Positions 35,985-46,728 of a stretch of 64,000 nucleotides of DNA are shown in pieces (the stretch's first letter is position 1; the number at the start of each line of letters is the position of its first letter). The stretch lies in NCBI GenBank assembly GCA_016705575.1, contig JADIXX010000003.1, positions 1 through 64,000 on the forward strand, written 5' to 3'. Source of the DNA: Candidatus Aalborgicola defluviihabitans. Lineage in GTDB: Bacteria > Pseudomonadota > Gammaproteobacteria > Burkholderiales > Burkholderiaceae_C. A program made the translations under genes and the position numbers. The notes below the pieces were generated by a model. The model was not told the origin of the DNA. It searched no databases and saw nothing but the letters and a program-made list of their open reading frames with translations.

Positions 35985-36521
35985 TCAGGCCTTGCTACCC
36001 CAGGCCTGCGCCAGTGCAAACACCGAGTTGGGTGTACCCGGGCGGGCCACCGGAGGGCGTGGCTTCTGGAACACCCCTTTTTGCACGACTTTGCGTTCAT
36101 CCGCCTGAAACCCCTTGGCCATTTGTTCAGCCGCCAGGCTGTGCAGCGTAACCGTGCGCAGGTAGGCCACCACGGTGGACTGCAGGGCATCCCACAAATC
36201 CTGGGTCATTTCCTGGGCGCTGGCCGACGTTTCGCGCAAGGCTTCCTTGGGCCGGGTGTCAGCGCTGTCTTCAATGGCACCAATAATGTCGGCCACCGTG
36301 ATGGCGTCCGCGTTGTGCGCCAACGTGTAACCACCGCCTGGCCCACGTGTGCTTTCCACCAGCCCATGCTGGCGCAGCTTGGCAAACATCTGCTCCAGGT
36401 AGGACATGGAAATACGGTGGCGCACGGCCAAATCTTGTAGGGGAACGGGCGCCGGTGTCTGGCGTGAGGCCAGGTCAATCATGGCGGTGATGGCAAAACG
36501 GCCGCGGGTACTCAAACGCAT
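35985..36521 (-). CDS. Rrf2-family regulator without Fe-S cysteines
   Basis: A 178-residue winged-helix regulator. ATG 36521 has AAGGAG upstream. The DNA-binding part is classical (MRLSTRGRFAITAMIDLASR, then ISMSYLEQMFAKLRQHGLVE, STRGPGGGYTLA). IscR and most iron-sulphur Rrf2 proteins carry three cysteines near residues 90-105; here that stretch reads ADTRPKEALRETSASAQEMT and the whole protein has no cysteine. It therefore cannot bind a cluster through cysteine and may be a constitutive or differently sensing paralogue. It is divergent from the LysR gene, 119 bases away. Confidence 0.85.
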   Translation of the reverse strand: MRLSTRGRFAITAMIDLASRQTPAPVPLQDLAVRHRISMSYLEQMFAKLRQHGLVESTRGPGGGYTLAHNADAITVADIIGAIEDSADTRPKEALRETSASAQEMTQDLWDALQSTVVAYLRTVTLHSLAAEQMAKGFQADERKVVQKGVFQKPRPPVARPGTPNSVFALAQAWGSKA

Positions 36522-36640
36522 GGAATCACTCCTTCCAACACACATGGGGTTGGTTGGTTTGAATGTAAGGTAGATAATGCTTCGTGTAAATTCGTATTTC
36601 TAACTAATTCACTTCGATTTATACGAACTAAATAGTCGAC

Positions 36641-37534
36641 ATGAACTTCAAACATCTCCACTACTTCTGGGTTACTGCCAAAGCTGGCGGCATTATGCGC
36701 GCAGGTGAGCAGTTACACACAACACCACAAACCCTGTCGGCCCAGATAAAATTGCTGGAAGATTGGCTGGGACGCAAGTTGTTTCGCAAGAGCGGACGCA
36801 ACCTTGAACTCACCGAAGACGGGCATTTGGCCCTGGGCTATGCTGACCAGATCTTCACGCTGGGTGCCGAATTGGAGGCTGCCGTGCGCCAGGCCCGTGA
36901 CGGCCAGCGCGTGCTGGACTTCAAGGTCGGCGTGGCAGATTCGGTCACCAAATCCATCGCCTACCGGCTGCTGGAGCCCGCCTTGTCTGTGGCTGAACCC
37001 GTGCGCCTCGTGTGCAGCGAGGGCAACTTTCCTGATCTTTTGGCGCAACTGGCGCTGAATCGGCTCGATTTGGTGTTGGCCGACGAACCCATGTCCAAGC
37101 GCATCAGCGTCAAGGCCTTCAACCATCCGCTGGGTCGCACCACCATGAGCTTTTTTTGTGCACCCCAACTGCGACCCCAACTCAAGGGCGTCTTTCCCCA
37201 ATGTCTGAGCAACTTTCCCCTGTTGATCCCCAGTGCACAGGCCTCCGTGCGCCAACAGCTCGAAGGCTGGCTTACCCGTCACCAGATCCTGCCACGCATC
37301 ATTGGTGAATTTGATGACGCCGCCCTGATGAGCGCTTTTGGCCGCCAAGGACGCGGGGTTTTCATGGCACCCACCGTGATGGAGCATGACACGATAGAGC
37401 AGTTTGGCGTGGAGTTAATCGGGCGTACCGACGAACTGGTGGACGAGTTCTATGCGGTTACGGTGGAGAGGCGCATTACCCACCCTTGCGTGGTGGCAAT
37501 TACGGATGCGGCGCGGGGACAGTTGTTTGGGTAA
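36641..37534 (+). CDS. LysR-family regulator, NhaR-like
   Basis: A 297-residue LysR-type protein. The helix-turn-helix is HLHYFWVTAKAGGIMRAGEQ then LHTTPQTLSAQIKLLEDWLG, a wording typical of NhaR (the Na+/H+ antiporter activator) rather than general LysR proteins. The effector domain runs from about residue 90. It is convergent with the NodT gene (12 bases apart), so the efflux operon is a neighbour rather than a proven target. Confidence 0.82.
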   Translation: MNFKHLHYFWVTAKAGGIMRAGEQLHTTPQTLSAQIKLLEDWLGRKLFRKSGRNLELTEDGHLALGYADQIFTLGAELEAAVRQARDGQRVLDFKVGVADSVTKSIAYRLLEPALSVAEPVRLVCSEGNFPDLLAQLALNRLDLVLADEPMSKRISVKAFNHPLGRTTMSFFCAPQLRPQLKGVFPQCLSNFPLLIPSAQASVRQQLEGWLTRHQILPRIIGEFDDAALMSAFGRQGRGVFMAPTVMEHDTIEQFGVELIGRTDELVDEFYAVTVERRITHPCVVAITDAARGQLFG

Positions 37535-37546
37535 TCAATGTATCGA

Positions 37547-38976
37547 TCAGCGATTGACCACCTGCCAACGTCCACCAACATTTTTCAGAAGTTGATTCAC
37601 TGCAGAGAGTTGACGGTTTTGTAGGGAGAGCATAGTCGCTTCTGCGGTCAATACAGCTGTCTGTGAAGCCGTCACGTTCAGGTAGCTCACCGTCCCTGCT
37701 TTGTATTGGTCCAGGGTAATTTCCAGATTTCTTTGTGATGATTTCAAACCCTCTAGCTGAAGTGTCGACTCATCATGCAAAGAATCCAACAGCACCAGGT
37801 TGTCTTCCACTTCCTGAAATGCCGTCAGCACCGTCTGCCGGTACACAGAAGTCGCCTGGTCGGCCGCGCTCAGTGCCTGATCGGCCGCCAATTTTCTGAC
37901 ACCACCATCCAATAGCGCAACTGCCAAGGACGGACCAATCGACCACAACAAGTTAGGCGCGCTGACCAACTGTTCAATGACGGCGCCACGGTAACCCGCA
38001 GAGGCAGACAGTGTCAGCGCCGGAAAAAGGCGGCGTTTGCCACACCAATCTGCGCGTAGGCAGCAGCGACGCGCCGTTCTGCGGCTGCAATGTCAGGTCG
38101 TTGCTCCAGCAAAGTCGCTGGCAATAGAGTCGGAACCATTGGGGTTTTGGGCAACCTGCCTGTTTGGGCGATAGCCAGCGTTGACGGTGCTTTGCCCAAA
38201 AGGACGGCAATGGCATGTTCCAGTTGTGCGCGTTGGAGCTCAGCTTCCTTCAGTTGCACCTGCACTGTTCTAATCTGGGTCTGCGCTTGCAATACGTCGC
38301 TCTGCGCTACAACACCAGCCGCAAAACGCGCTTGTGTGAGATCCAGGGTTCGTTGATTTGCGGTAACAGTGCGACGCAACACATCCTGCTGCGCCTCGGC
38401 CGCACGCATCGAAAAATAGGTTTGCACCAGGGTCGCTTGGGCAGACAGACGTGCAGCTGCCAAATCATCGCTTGTCGCCTGCAGCTTTGCATCTGCCACA
38501 CTGACACCTTGTGACAGCCTGCCCCACAAATCCAACTCCCAAGCGGCACTGGCGTTCACCGAGTAGCTACTGGCCACACTGACTGGCACAGAGCCTGTTG
38601 CAGGGCTGGCTACCCGGTTGCCTCCTGCCCCCACGGAAAGAGTCGGCCACAGTGCCGACTGGCTCGCCTGTACGGTAGCGCGAGCAGCAGCAACTTGCGA
38701 GGACGCGCTTCTCAAACTTTCGTTGCCAATGAGTAGTTGGCGTTGAAGATCATCGAGTATCGGATCCTTGAATAACGACCACCAAGACTCTGATACGACG
38801 GACACGGTCGTCGCACTCGCGCGCTTCCAGATGCCGCTCTCCTTAAATTGAGGCGGTGCGGCAGCGGGTGTGGGTGGGGTTGGGGCCGTCGCTGCACATG
38901 CGACAAGGAGCATGGGAACGCAGGCCAGGAGGCTAAGCCTTGGCAATCGAGCGGTGGATCTAAGGGAAGTGCGCAT
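37547..38976 (-). pseudogene. NodT-family outer-membrane efflux lipoprotein (single frameshift)
   Basis: TolC-like channel of about 476 residues with a lipobox signal (ACVPMLLVACAATAP). The periplasmic helical barrel includes SESWWSLFKDPILDDLQRQL, AAWELDLWGRLSQGVSVADA and EQRPDIAAAERRVAAAYAQI. The frame breaks at 38021-38028: TTTTTCCGGCG needs one more C, giving FFPALTLSASAGYRGAVIEQ, and the second repeat then runs to 37547. It is the last gene of the MdtABC-like operon, five bases after the RND stop. Confidence 0.85.
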
Positions 38977-38981
38977 GGCAG

Positions 38982-41900
38982 TCAAACTCCGGCGGTAGAT
39001 AGTGGGGTCGCACCCATGGAGGCGTGCGCCTGGCTCGGCTTGCGTTTGAGCCGGTCCATACAAACGAATACCACCGGTGTGGTGTACAGCGTGAGCAATT
39101 GGCTTAGCAGCAGTCCACCAACGATGGCGATACCCAAGGGGGTGCGCAGCTCTGCGCCATCGCCACTGCCCAAAGCCAGTGGAATCGCACCAAAGATGGC
39201 GGCAACCGTTGTCATCAAAATGGGGCGCAAGCGCAATGCAGCGGCCTTGTAAATCGCAGAGCCTGCACCAAAACTGCGGCCCTCATTTTCGGCCGCGTGT
39301 TGTGCCGAGATCGCAAAATCGATCATCATGATGGCGTTCTTTTTGACAATACCAATCAGCAGCACCACCCCAATCAAGGCAATGATGGTGAATTCGGTCT
39401 TGAATAGCATCAATGCCAATAGGGCGCCAACACCAGCCGACGGCAAAGTCGACAAAATGGTGATTGGGTGAATCAAGCTCTCGTAGAGCATGCCCAAAAC
39501 GATGTAGATCGTCACCACGGCTGCCAGAATCAACAGTGGCTGGCTCGACAGTGACGACTGAAACGCCTGCGCCGTTCCCTGGAAACTGCCATGCACGGAC
39601 ACCGGAACGCCCAGCTTTGCGACCGCCTGGTTAACGACATCCACCGCCTGGGACAGCGATACGCCAGGAGCCAAATTGAAACTCACGGTGGAGGCGGGTG
39701 AGCCGCTTTGGTGGTTAACGGCCAATGGGGTGCTGGTCGTATCGACCCGGGCTATTGCCGACAAGGGAATCTGCGCACCCGTGGCGGTGGTGAAGGTCAT
39801 GCGCTTCAAAGACTCAGGACTCTGAAGGTAGCTGGGTGCCAGTTCCATCACCACACGGTATTGATTCAACGGGTTGTAAATGACGGCAATCTGGCGTTGG
39901 CCAAATGCATCGTTGAGTGCACTGTCTATGGCACTCATCGACAAGCCCAATCGCGCCACCGCATCCCGGTCAATCACCACCGACGTCTGGATGCCCTTGT
40001 CTTGCTGGTCGCTATTGACATCTGTGAGCTCGGGCAATTGCGACAAGGCCTGTCGAATACGCGGCTCCCAGGTTCGCAAGTCCGTTAGCTCATCTGCTTT
40101 GAGCGTGAATTGCCATGCCGCGTTGGATTGGCGCCCCCCCACCCGGATGTCTTGCACCGGTACCAAGAACAAGTTGGCACCTGGCAAATGGGCCAACTTT
40201 CCACGCAGACGGTTCATGACGTTGTCGATGCTTTTGCGCTGCGCCAGGGGTTTGAGGGCAATGAACATGCTTGCGGTGTTGCGCTGGCCACCACCGGTAA
40301 AGCCGGTAGCGCTAGCCACGGCCGGATCGGCACGCACGATGTCACTGAAGGCAATCAGTTTTTTTGCATGGCCTGAAATGAGCTGCTCTGGTCTGCGCGC
40401 ACACTGCCCATCATTAGCCCTGTGTCTTGTTGTGGGAAAAAGCCTTTCGCAATCGTGATGTACATCGTCACGTTCAGGACGATGACGGCAGCCAAGACCA
40501 GCAACACAACGGGCTGGTGGCGAAGCGTCCAACGCAAACTACGCCGGTAACCCTGCACCAGTGCGCGTTGCTTGTCCCCAAACCACAGCGCCAGGCGTCC
40601 CTGCGTCTGGGTTGGCCCCCTGGGGCGCAACATGGCAGCGGCCATCATGGGTGTGGTCGTCAGGGAGACCACCATAGAAACCAGGATGGACACCGACAGT
40701 ACCACCGCAAACTCCCGGAACAGTCGCCCCACAATGCCACCCATGGCCAGAATGGGAATGAACACGGCAATCAGCGACAGGCTGATAGAGACCACGGTAA
40801 AGCCGATTTCACGTGCGCCGCGCAAGGCCGCCTCACGGGGCGCCATGCCGCGCTCGATATGGCGTGAAATGTTTTCCAGCACGACGATGGCATCGTCCAC
40901 CACAAACCCGGTTGCCACCGTCATTGCCATCAAGGAGAGGTTGTCGATGCTGTAGCCCAACAGGTACATCACACCAAACGTACCGGCCAGTGACACCGGT
41001 ACCGCCACGGCCGGCAACAGTGCCGCGCGCATATTGCGCAGGAATGCAAACACCACCACGATGACCAAACCGAAAGAAATGACCAGGGTGCGCTCCACCT
41101 CCTTGATGGAAGCCCGAATGGTGGGGGTGCGGTCCATCACCACATCGACGTTGATGGCGGGGGAAATGGAGGCACGCAATTGCGGCAAAAGTGACCGCAC
41201 CTTATCCACGGTTTTAATGACATTGGCACCTGGCGCTTTGCTCAAGATCAGCAACACGGCAGGGCGCCCGTTGGACAGGCCGTCGTTGCGAACATCCTGT
41301 ACCGAGTCAGTCACGTCGGCCACATCGCGCAGGCGCACCGCAGCGCCGTTGCGGTAACTCAAAATAATGGGGGCGTAGTCGGCTGCCGTGCGTGATTGGT
41401 CATTGGCACCCAATTGCCAGTACCGATCCGCATCCTCAACCGCACCCTTGGGTCGATTGGCATTGCTGGCTACGACGGTGGCGCGCACACTGTCCAGCGC
41501 AATGCCATTGGCGGCCAGCCGGTTGGGGTCCAACTCAATGCGAACCGCAGGCAGTGCCCCGCCGCCGATGGATACTTGTCCTATGCCATCGACTTGCGAC
41601 AGGCGTTGCGCGATGACGGTCGATGCCGCGTCATACATCTGGCCCCGCGTCAGCGTGTCAGAGGTGAGTGCCACGATCATGACGGGAGCGTCCGCCGGGT
41701 TGACCTTGCGGTAGGTCGGGTTGCTGGGCATGCCCGTAGGCAACATCGACCGGGCCGCATTGAGGCCTGCCTGCACATCCCGCGCGGCACCGTCGATGTC
41801 GCGGTTCAAATCAAACTGCAAGGTGATGCGGCTACTGCCCAGTGACGACGATGAGGTGATCTCACTCACCCCGGCAATGCTGCCCAGTGCACGCTCCAGC

Positions 41901-42097
41901 GGTGTGGCGACGGTCGCCGCCATAGTCTCCGGACTGGCGCCGGGTAGCGAAGCCGATACCGAGATCGTCGGAAACTCGACCTGTGGCAGGGGCGCAATCG
42001 GCAGCAAGAAAAATGCGATGGCACCAGCAAGGGCAATGCCCAGCGTGACCAGCGCCGTTCCCACCGGTCGGGCGATGAACGGCGCGGAAATGTTCAT
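38982..42097 (-). pseudogene. mdtC: RND multidrug efflux permease, MdtC-type (single frameshift)
   Basis: Inner-membrane proton-driven pump of about 1038 residues. N-terminal helix IARPVGTALVTLGIALAGAI; the helix-4 proton-relay aspartates stand in GFVVDDAIVVLENISRH. The frame breaks at a 7-T run (40359-40365): MQKN-stop should read MQKKLIAFSDIVRADP, one A short in the coding sense. The C-terminal half includes GIVKKNAIMMIDFAISAQ. Its start overlaps the end of the partner RND gene by ATGA (42094-42097). MdtB and MdtC work as a heteromultimer in E. coli. Confidence 0.87.
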
Positions 42098-45000
42098 GCC
42101 GACTCCACCTGCACCGGTGCCGTGCCACGGAGCTTCTGCGCCAACGCAGCAAAGCCCAGGTAAATCACGGGTGTTGTAAACAGGGTGAGCAACTGACTCA
42201 CGATCAGACCACCAACCATGACCACTCCCAGTGGGTGACGCAACTCGCTACCCACACCGGTACCCAGCATCAGTGGCAAAGCACCCAGCAATGCGGCCAT
42301 GGTGGTCATCAAGATGGGGCGAAACCGCAGCAGGCAGGCCTGGTGAATGGCGTCCCGAGGGGAAAGCCCCTCGGTGCGCTGCGCATCCAGCGCAAAGTCA
42401 ATCATCATGATGGCGTTCTTCTTGACGATGCCAATTAGCAGCACGATACCAATGATGGCAATGATGCCAAGATCCAGCTTGAAGGCCAGCAATGCCAGCA
42501 GTGCCCCCAGCCCGGCCGACGGCAGTGTGGAGAGAATGGTCAGTGGATGGATATAACTCTCGTACAGCACACCCAGCACGATGTACATGGTGATGATGGC
42601 CGCCACAATCAACAACAGGGTGCTGGTGAGAGAGGCCTGAAATGCCAGGGCCGAGCCCTGAAAGCTGGTCTCCACACTAATGGGCATTTGGAGCGCAGCT
42701 TCTTCCGCCTTGATGGCATCGACCGCCGAACCCAAAGAAGCGCCGGGTGCCACGTTGAATGAAATGGTGGCCGCCGGGAACTGGGCTACGTGGTTGACCG
42801 CCAGGGGTGCAGTGCGTTCCGTCACATTGGCCACCGTCGACAAGGGAACCTGTACGCCACCGGTTCCGGCGACATACAGGCTGGCGAGTGCGTCGGGCCC
42901 AAACTTGAAAGAGGGGGCCACTTCAAGGACAACTCGGTATTGGTTGCTTTGGGTAAAGATGGTGGAGATCAGGCGTTGGCCAAACGCGTTGTAGAGCGCA
43001 CTGTCAATGGCGGCCACCGTGACGCCCATCCGTCCTGCCGTGTCGCGGTCAATGTTCACATAGGCTTGCAAACCCTGCTCCTGCTGGTCACTGGTCACAT
43101 CGGCCAGTTGTGGCAGTTGGCGCAAACGCGCCAGCAAGGCCGTGGTGGTGCGCGACAGTTCGTTGATATCGGGTGAGCTGAGCGTAAATTGGTACTGTGT
43201 CTTGGAAATGCGGTCTTCGATGCTCAGGTCCTGCACCGGCTGCATGAACAGGCTAATGCCCGGCACATTGCGCGTGCTGGCATCAAGCCGCTGCGCAACG
43301 GCACTGGCAGAGATACCACGCTGCTTCAACGGCTTGAGGGAGATCAGCATGCGCCCTGCATTCAGGGTTGCATTGGCACCATCGACACCGATAAAGGATG
43401 ACACACTCTCCACCGCCGGATCTTTCAGAATGATGGCCGCCATGGTCTGCTGGTGCTCGGCCATGGCCGCAAAGGAGGTTGACTGGGACGCCTCTGTGAT
43501 GGCCTGGATGGCCCCGGTGTCCTGCACTGGGAAAAACCCCTTGGGAACCACCAGATACAACAAACCGGTGAGGACCAACGTCAACACAAAGACGAGCATC
43601 GTCGCAGTATGGCGATCCAGCACCCACGTCAATGCACGACCATACACGGCAATCGTTTGATCAAACGCACGCCCGACCGCTCGCGAAACACGGCTCTTGT
43701 TCTCCTCAGGCTCGTGGCGCAAGAGCCGCGCGCACATCATGGGAGTGAGGGTGAGCGATACAAATGCAGAGATCAGGATAGATACCGCCAGGGTAATGGC
43801 GAACTCGTGGAACAAGCGCCCCACCACGTCGCCCATGAACAGCAGCGGAATCAGTACGGCGATCAAAGACACCGTGAGCGAGATGATGGTGAACCCAATC
43901 TGCTTGGAGCCTTTGAACGCTGCCGCCATGGGCGACTCTCCCTGCTCAACGTACCGGGATATGTTCTCGATCATCACAATGGCATCGTCCACCACAAAGC
44001 CCGTGGAAATAACCAGCGCCATCAAGGTCAGGTTATTGATGGAAAACCCAATCATGTACATCACCCCAAATGTGCCCACCAGAGAGAGTGGTACCGCGAC
44101 ACTGGGAATGATGGTGGCCGGGACGCTGCGCAGAAAGACAAAAATCACCATGACCACCAGCGCAATCGCCAGTAGCAACTCGATTTCCACATCGTCCACC
44201 GAGGCCCGAATGGTGGTGGTGCGGTCACTCAACACCCGGACATCAATGGACGCGGGCAAGGCCGCCTGCAACTGGGGCAAAACTGCTTTGACGCGGTCCA
44301 CGGTTTGAATCACATTGGCACCCGGCTGGCGTTGCACGTTCAGAATGACGGCAGGGGTTGCATCGGCCCAGGCGGCCAGACGCAAATTTTCTGCATCGTC
44401 CACCAAACGCGCCACGTCTTGCAACCGAACCGGGTTGCCGTTTTTATAGGCGATGACCAGCGTGGCGTATTCCGCAGCGGTCTTGAGTTGGTCATTGGCG
44501 TCGATGGTGGAGGCCCGCAATGGGCCATCAAAACTGCCCTTGGCTTGGTTGACGTTGGCTGCGCCTATGGCGTTGCGGACATCATCCAGCGACAAGCCCA
44601 ACGCCGCCAATGCGGTCGGGTTGGCCTGGATGCGCACGGCGGGTCTGCGCCCACCGGCGATGCTGACCAGCCCCACACCGGGAACCTGCGAGATCTTTTG
44701 TGCCAGCCGGGTTTCCACCAGATCATGCACACGGATCACGGGCAAGGCGGGTGAGGTGACCGCAATGGTCATGATCGGTGCGTCGGCGGGGTTGACCTTG
44801 CTGTACACCGGCGGCATGGGCAAATCGTTGGGAAGCAGATTCGAGCCCGCGTTGATGGCGGCCTGCACCTCTTGCTCAGCCACGTCGAGCGAAAGACTCA
44901 AATCAAAACGCAGGGTGATGACCGATGCCCCGCCGGAGCTGGTCGACGACATTTGCGCCAATCCCGGCATCTGCCCAAACTGGCGCTCCAGGGGGGCTGT

Positions 45001-45189
45001 CACCGACGAGGTCATCACATCGGGGCTGGCCCCAGGGTACAGCGTGGTGACCTCAATGGTCGGGTAGTCCACCTCGGGTAAAGCGGCTATCGGTAGCAAC
45101 CGGTAAGCCAACAAGCCCGCCAACAGGATGGCCAGCATCATCAGCGAGGTAGCGATGGGCCGCTCTATAAACAGGCGTGAGGGATTCAT
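42094..45189 (-). CDS. mdtB: RND multidrug efflux permease, MdtB-type
   Basis: Intact 1031-residue pump. It starts MNPSRLFIERPIATSLMMLA, has FVVDDAIVMIENISRYVEQG (proton-relay Asp pair) near residue 405, and ends with the second repeat (IVLLIGIVKKNAIMMIDFAL) and a cytoplasmic tail. It couples proton entry to export through the membrane-fusion protein and NodT. The membrane-fusion gene ends 20 bases upstream and the MdtC-type gene overlaps its stop, so this is one operon. Confidence 0.9.
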   Translation of the reverse strand: MNPSRLFIERPIATSLMMLAILLAGLLAYRLLPIAALPEVDYPTIEVTTLYPGASPDVMTSSVTAPLERQFGQMPGLAQMSSTSSGGASVITLRFDLSLSLDVAEQEVQAAINAGSNLLPNDLPMPPVYSKVNPADAPIMTIAVTSPALPVIRVHDLVETRLAQKISQVPGVGLVSIAGGRRPAVRIQANPTALAALGLSLDDVRNAIGAANVNQAKGSFDGPLRASTIDANDQLKTAAEYATLVIAYKNGNPVRLQDVARLVDDAENLRLAAWADATPAVILNVQRQPGANVIQTVDRVKAVLPQLQAALPASIDVRVLSDRTTTIRASVDDVEIELLLAIALVVMVIFVFLRSVPATIIPSVAVPLSLVGTFGVMYMIGFSINNLTLMALVISTGFVVDDAIVMIENISRYVEQGESPMAAAFKGSKQIGFTIISLTVSLIAVLIPLLFMGDVVGRLFHEFAITLAVSILISAFVSLTLTPMMCARLLRHEPEENKSRVSRAVGRAFDQTIAVYGRALTWVLDRHTATMLVFVLTLVLTGLLYLVVPKGFFPVQDTGAIQAITEASQSTSFAAMAEHQQTMAAIILKDPAVESVSSFIGVDGANATLNAGRMLISLKPLKQRGISASAVAQRLDASTRNVPGISLFMQPVQDLSIEDRISKTQYQFTLSSPDINELSRTTTALLARLRQLPQLADVTSDQQEQGLQAYVNIDRDTAGRMGVTVAAIDSALYNAFGQRLISTIFTQSNQYRVVLEVAPSFKFGPDALASLYVAGTGGVQVPLSTVANVTERTAPLAVNHVAQFPAATISFNVAPGASLGSAVDAIKAEEAALQMPISVETSFQGSALAFQASLTSTLLLIVAAIITMYIVLGVLYESYIHPLTILSTLPSAGLGALLALLAFKLDLGIIAIIGIVLLIGIVKKNAIMMIDFALDAQRTEGLSPRDAIHQACLLRFRPILMTTMAALLGALPLMLGTGVGSELRHPLGVVMVGGLIVSQLLTLFTTPVIYLGFAALAQKLRGTAPVQVESA

Positions 45190-45209
45190 GGTGCAAGTCC
45201 GGCCGCAGG

Positions 45210-46523
45210 CTATTGGGTCGAACTGTTGGGCCTGGAGGCCGCTCTGGCCGCACCGTCCGGGCGATGGTGGCCACCACCGCTGCCACCGCCCTTTCCACCG
45301 CCACCTTTGGCTGCTCCGGCGTTGTCTTTGGAAGGGGCAATGACCTCAACCGTGGCACCGTCACGCAAACGGTCCGCACCGTCTGTGACCACCTTGTCAC
45401 CCGCCTTCAAATCGGATTCAATGGCCACCCAGTCACCATCGGCAGCACCGGCTTTAACTAGCCGCATAGCAACCACACCGTTGTCTGCAGCAACATAGAC
45501 AAATGTGCCAGGCGCACCGCGCTGAACCGCCGCACTGGGTACCGCGAGCCCGCCGGTAATGGTGTTCAATTGCAGACGCACATTGACAAACTGGTTGGGA
45601 AACAGGCTGTTGTCCTTATTCGCGAACTGGGCCTTGACCCTGATCGTGCCGGTGGTCGTGTCAATGGCGTTGTCCGTACTGGAAACCCGCCCTTCGGCCA
45701 GCAGTGTCTTTTGATCCCGGTCCCTGGCCTCAACCCGCATGGCGGTGTTGGCATTGAGCTGTTGGCGAATACGCGGCAGGTTCACGTCGGGCACCGAGAA
45801 CACCACATTAACGGGCTGCGTCTGGGTGATGGAAACCAAACCATTGGCATCCGCAGCGTGAACGATATTGCCCAGGTCTGCTTGCTTGAGACCCGTCAGG
45901 CCTGAAATTGGCGCGAGAACCCGCGTGTAGGACAGCTGCAATTGGGCGTTGTCGACATTGGCCTGGTCTGACAGCACCGTCCCTTGCAATTGCTGAACCA
46001 ATGCCTCCTGGGTGTCGGCTTGCTGTTTGGGTGCGGCATCCTTGGCCAGCAGATCGCGGTAACGTTGCAGATCCAGTTGGGCATTGCGAAGCAACGCCTG
46101 ATCCCGTGCCAGCGTTCCCTGGGCCTGAGTCAATGCAATTTGAAACGGCCTTGGATCAATTTGCGCCAGTGGCTGCCCAGCTTGCACACTTTGGCCTTCT
46201 TTGAAGAAAATCGCTTTGAGTTCACCGTCAACGCGCGCACGAACGACGGCGGTATTGTTCGCCGCAATGGTTCCGATGGCATTGACGGTGACGCGGATGT
46301 CGCGTTGCTGGACAGTCGCCACGGAAACCGGCTGGCTTCTATCGCTGGCTCCGAACCGGCCGCTGCTGGCACCAGACGCAACGGATTTTCCGTTGTGGTG
46401 GTAATGCCACCAAATCGCACCACCCATCAAGACTAAAACAAATACCTCTAACCAAACCCACTTGCGAACGAAGTACAACCAATGTGAAGACTGCCCAGTG
46501 GAAATATCAGAATGGGAGTTCAT
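45210..46523 (-). CDS. mdtA: RND membrane-fusion (adaptor) protein, MdtA-type
   Basis: A 437-residue periplasmic adaptor. One N-terminal helix (WVWLEVFVLVLMGGAIWWHY); lipoyl halves around AIGTIAANNTAVVRARVDGE and PISGLTGLKQADLGNIVHAA; a hairpin between; a beta-barrel domain (TGTIRVKAQFANKDNSLFPN). The C-terminus is Gly/Lys-rich (GGGGKGGGSGGGHH). First gene of the efflux operon; about 200 bases upstream to the next gene contain no gene. Confidence 0.9.
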   Translation of the reverse strand: MNSHSDISTGQSSHWLYFVRKWVWLEVFVLVLMGGAIWWHYHHNGKSVASGASSGRFGASDRSQPVSVATVQQRDIRVTVNAIGTIAANNTAVVRARVDGELKAIFFKEGQSVQAGQPLAQIDPRPFQIALTQAQGTLARDQALLRNAQLDLQRYRDLLAKDAAPKQQADTQEALVQQLQGTVLSDQANVDNAQLQLSYTRVLAPISGLTGLKQADLGNIVHAADANGLVSITQTQPVNVVFSVPDVNLPRIRQQLNANTAMRVEARDRDQKTLLAEGRVSSTDNAIDTTTGTIRVKAQFANKDNSLFPNQFVNVRLQLNTITGGLAVPSAAVQRGAPGTFVYVAADNGVVAMRLVKAGAADGDWVAIESDLKAGDKVVTDGADRLRDGATVEVIAPSKDNAGAAKGGGGKGGGSGGGHHRPDGAARAASRPNSSTQ

Positions 46524-46728
46524 GGGAATGCCTTCTCGATTGGATGCGGAACAATGTAACTTACTGGGATATGCCTTGTGGGAAAACTTTTCTCATGGGC
46601 TCGGTTTGGATGCTCCATTTCGCACTGTTTCTCTGCACCCAACAGATGGCGGAACAGTGAATCCCAATGTAAAGTTCATCAGTTAACCGGACATGAAGGG
46701 CGGGTGCGGGATCTGTAAAGTTGATGGA

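Noticed and set aside
46462..46686. A 74-codon + strand frame upstream of the efflux operon
   Set aside because: It overlaps the adaptor start on the other strand and shows no ribosome site or family likeness.
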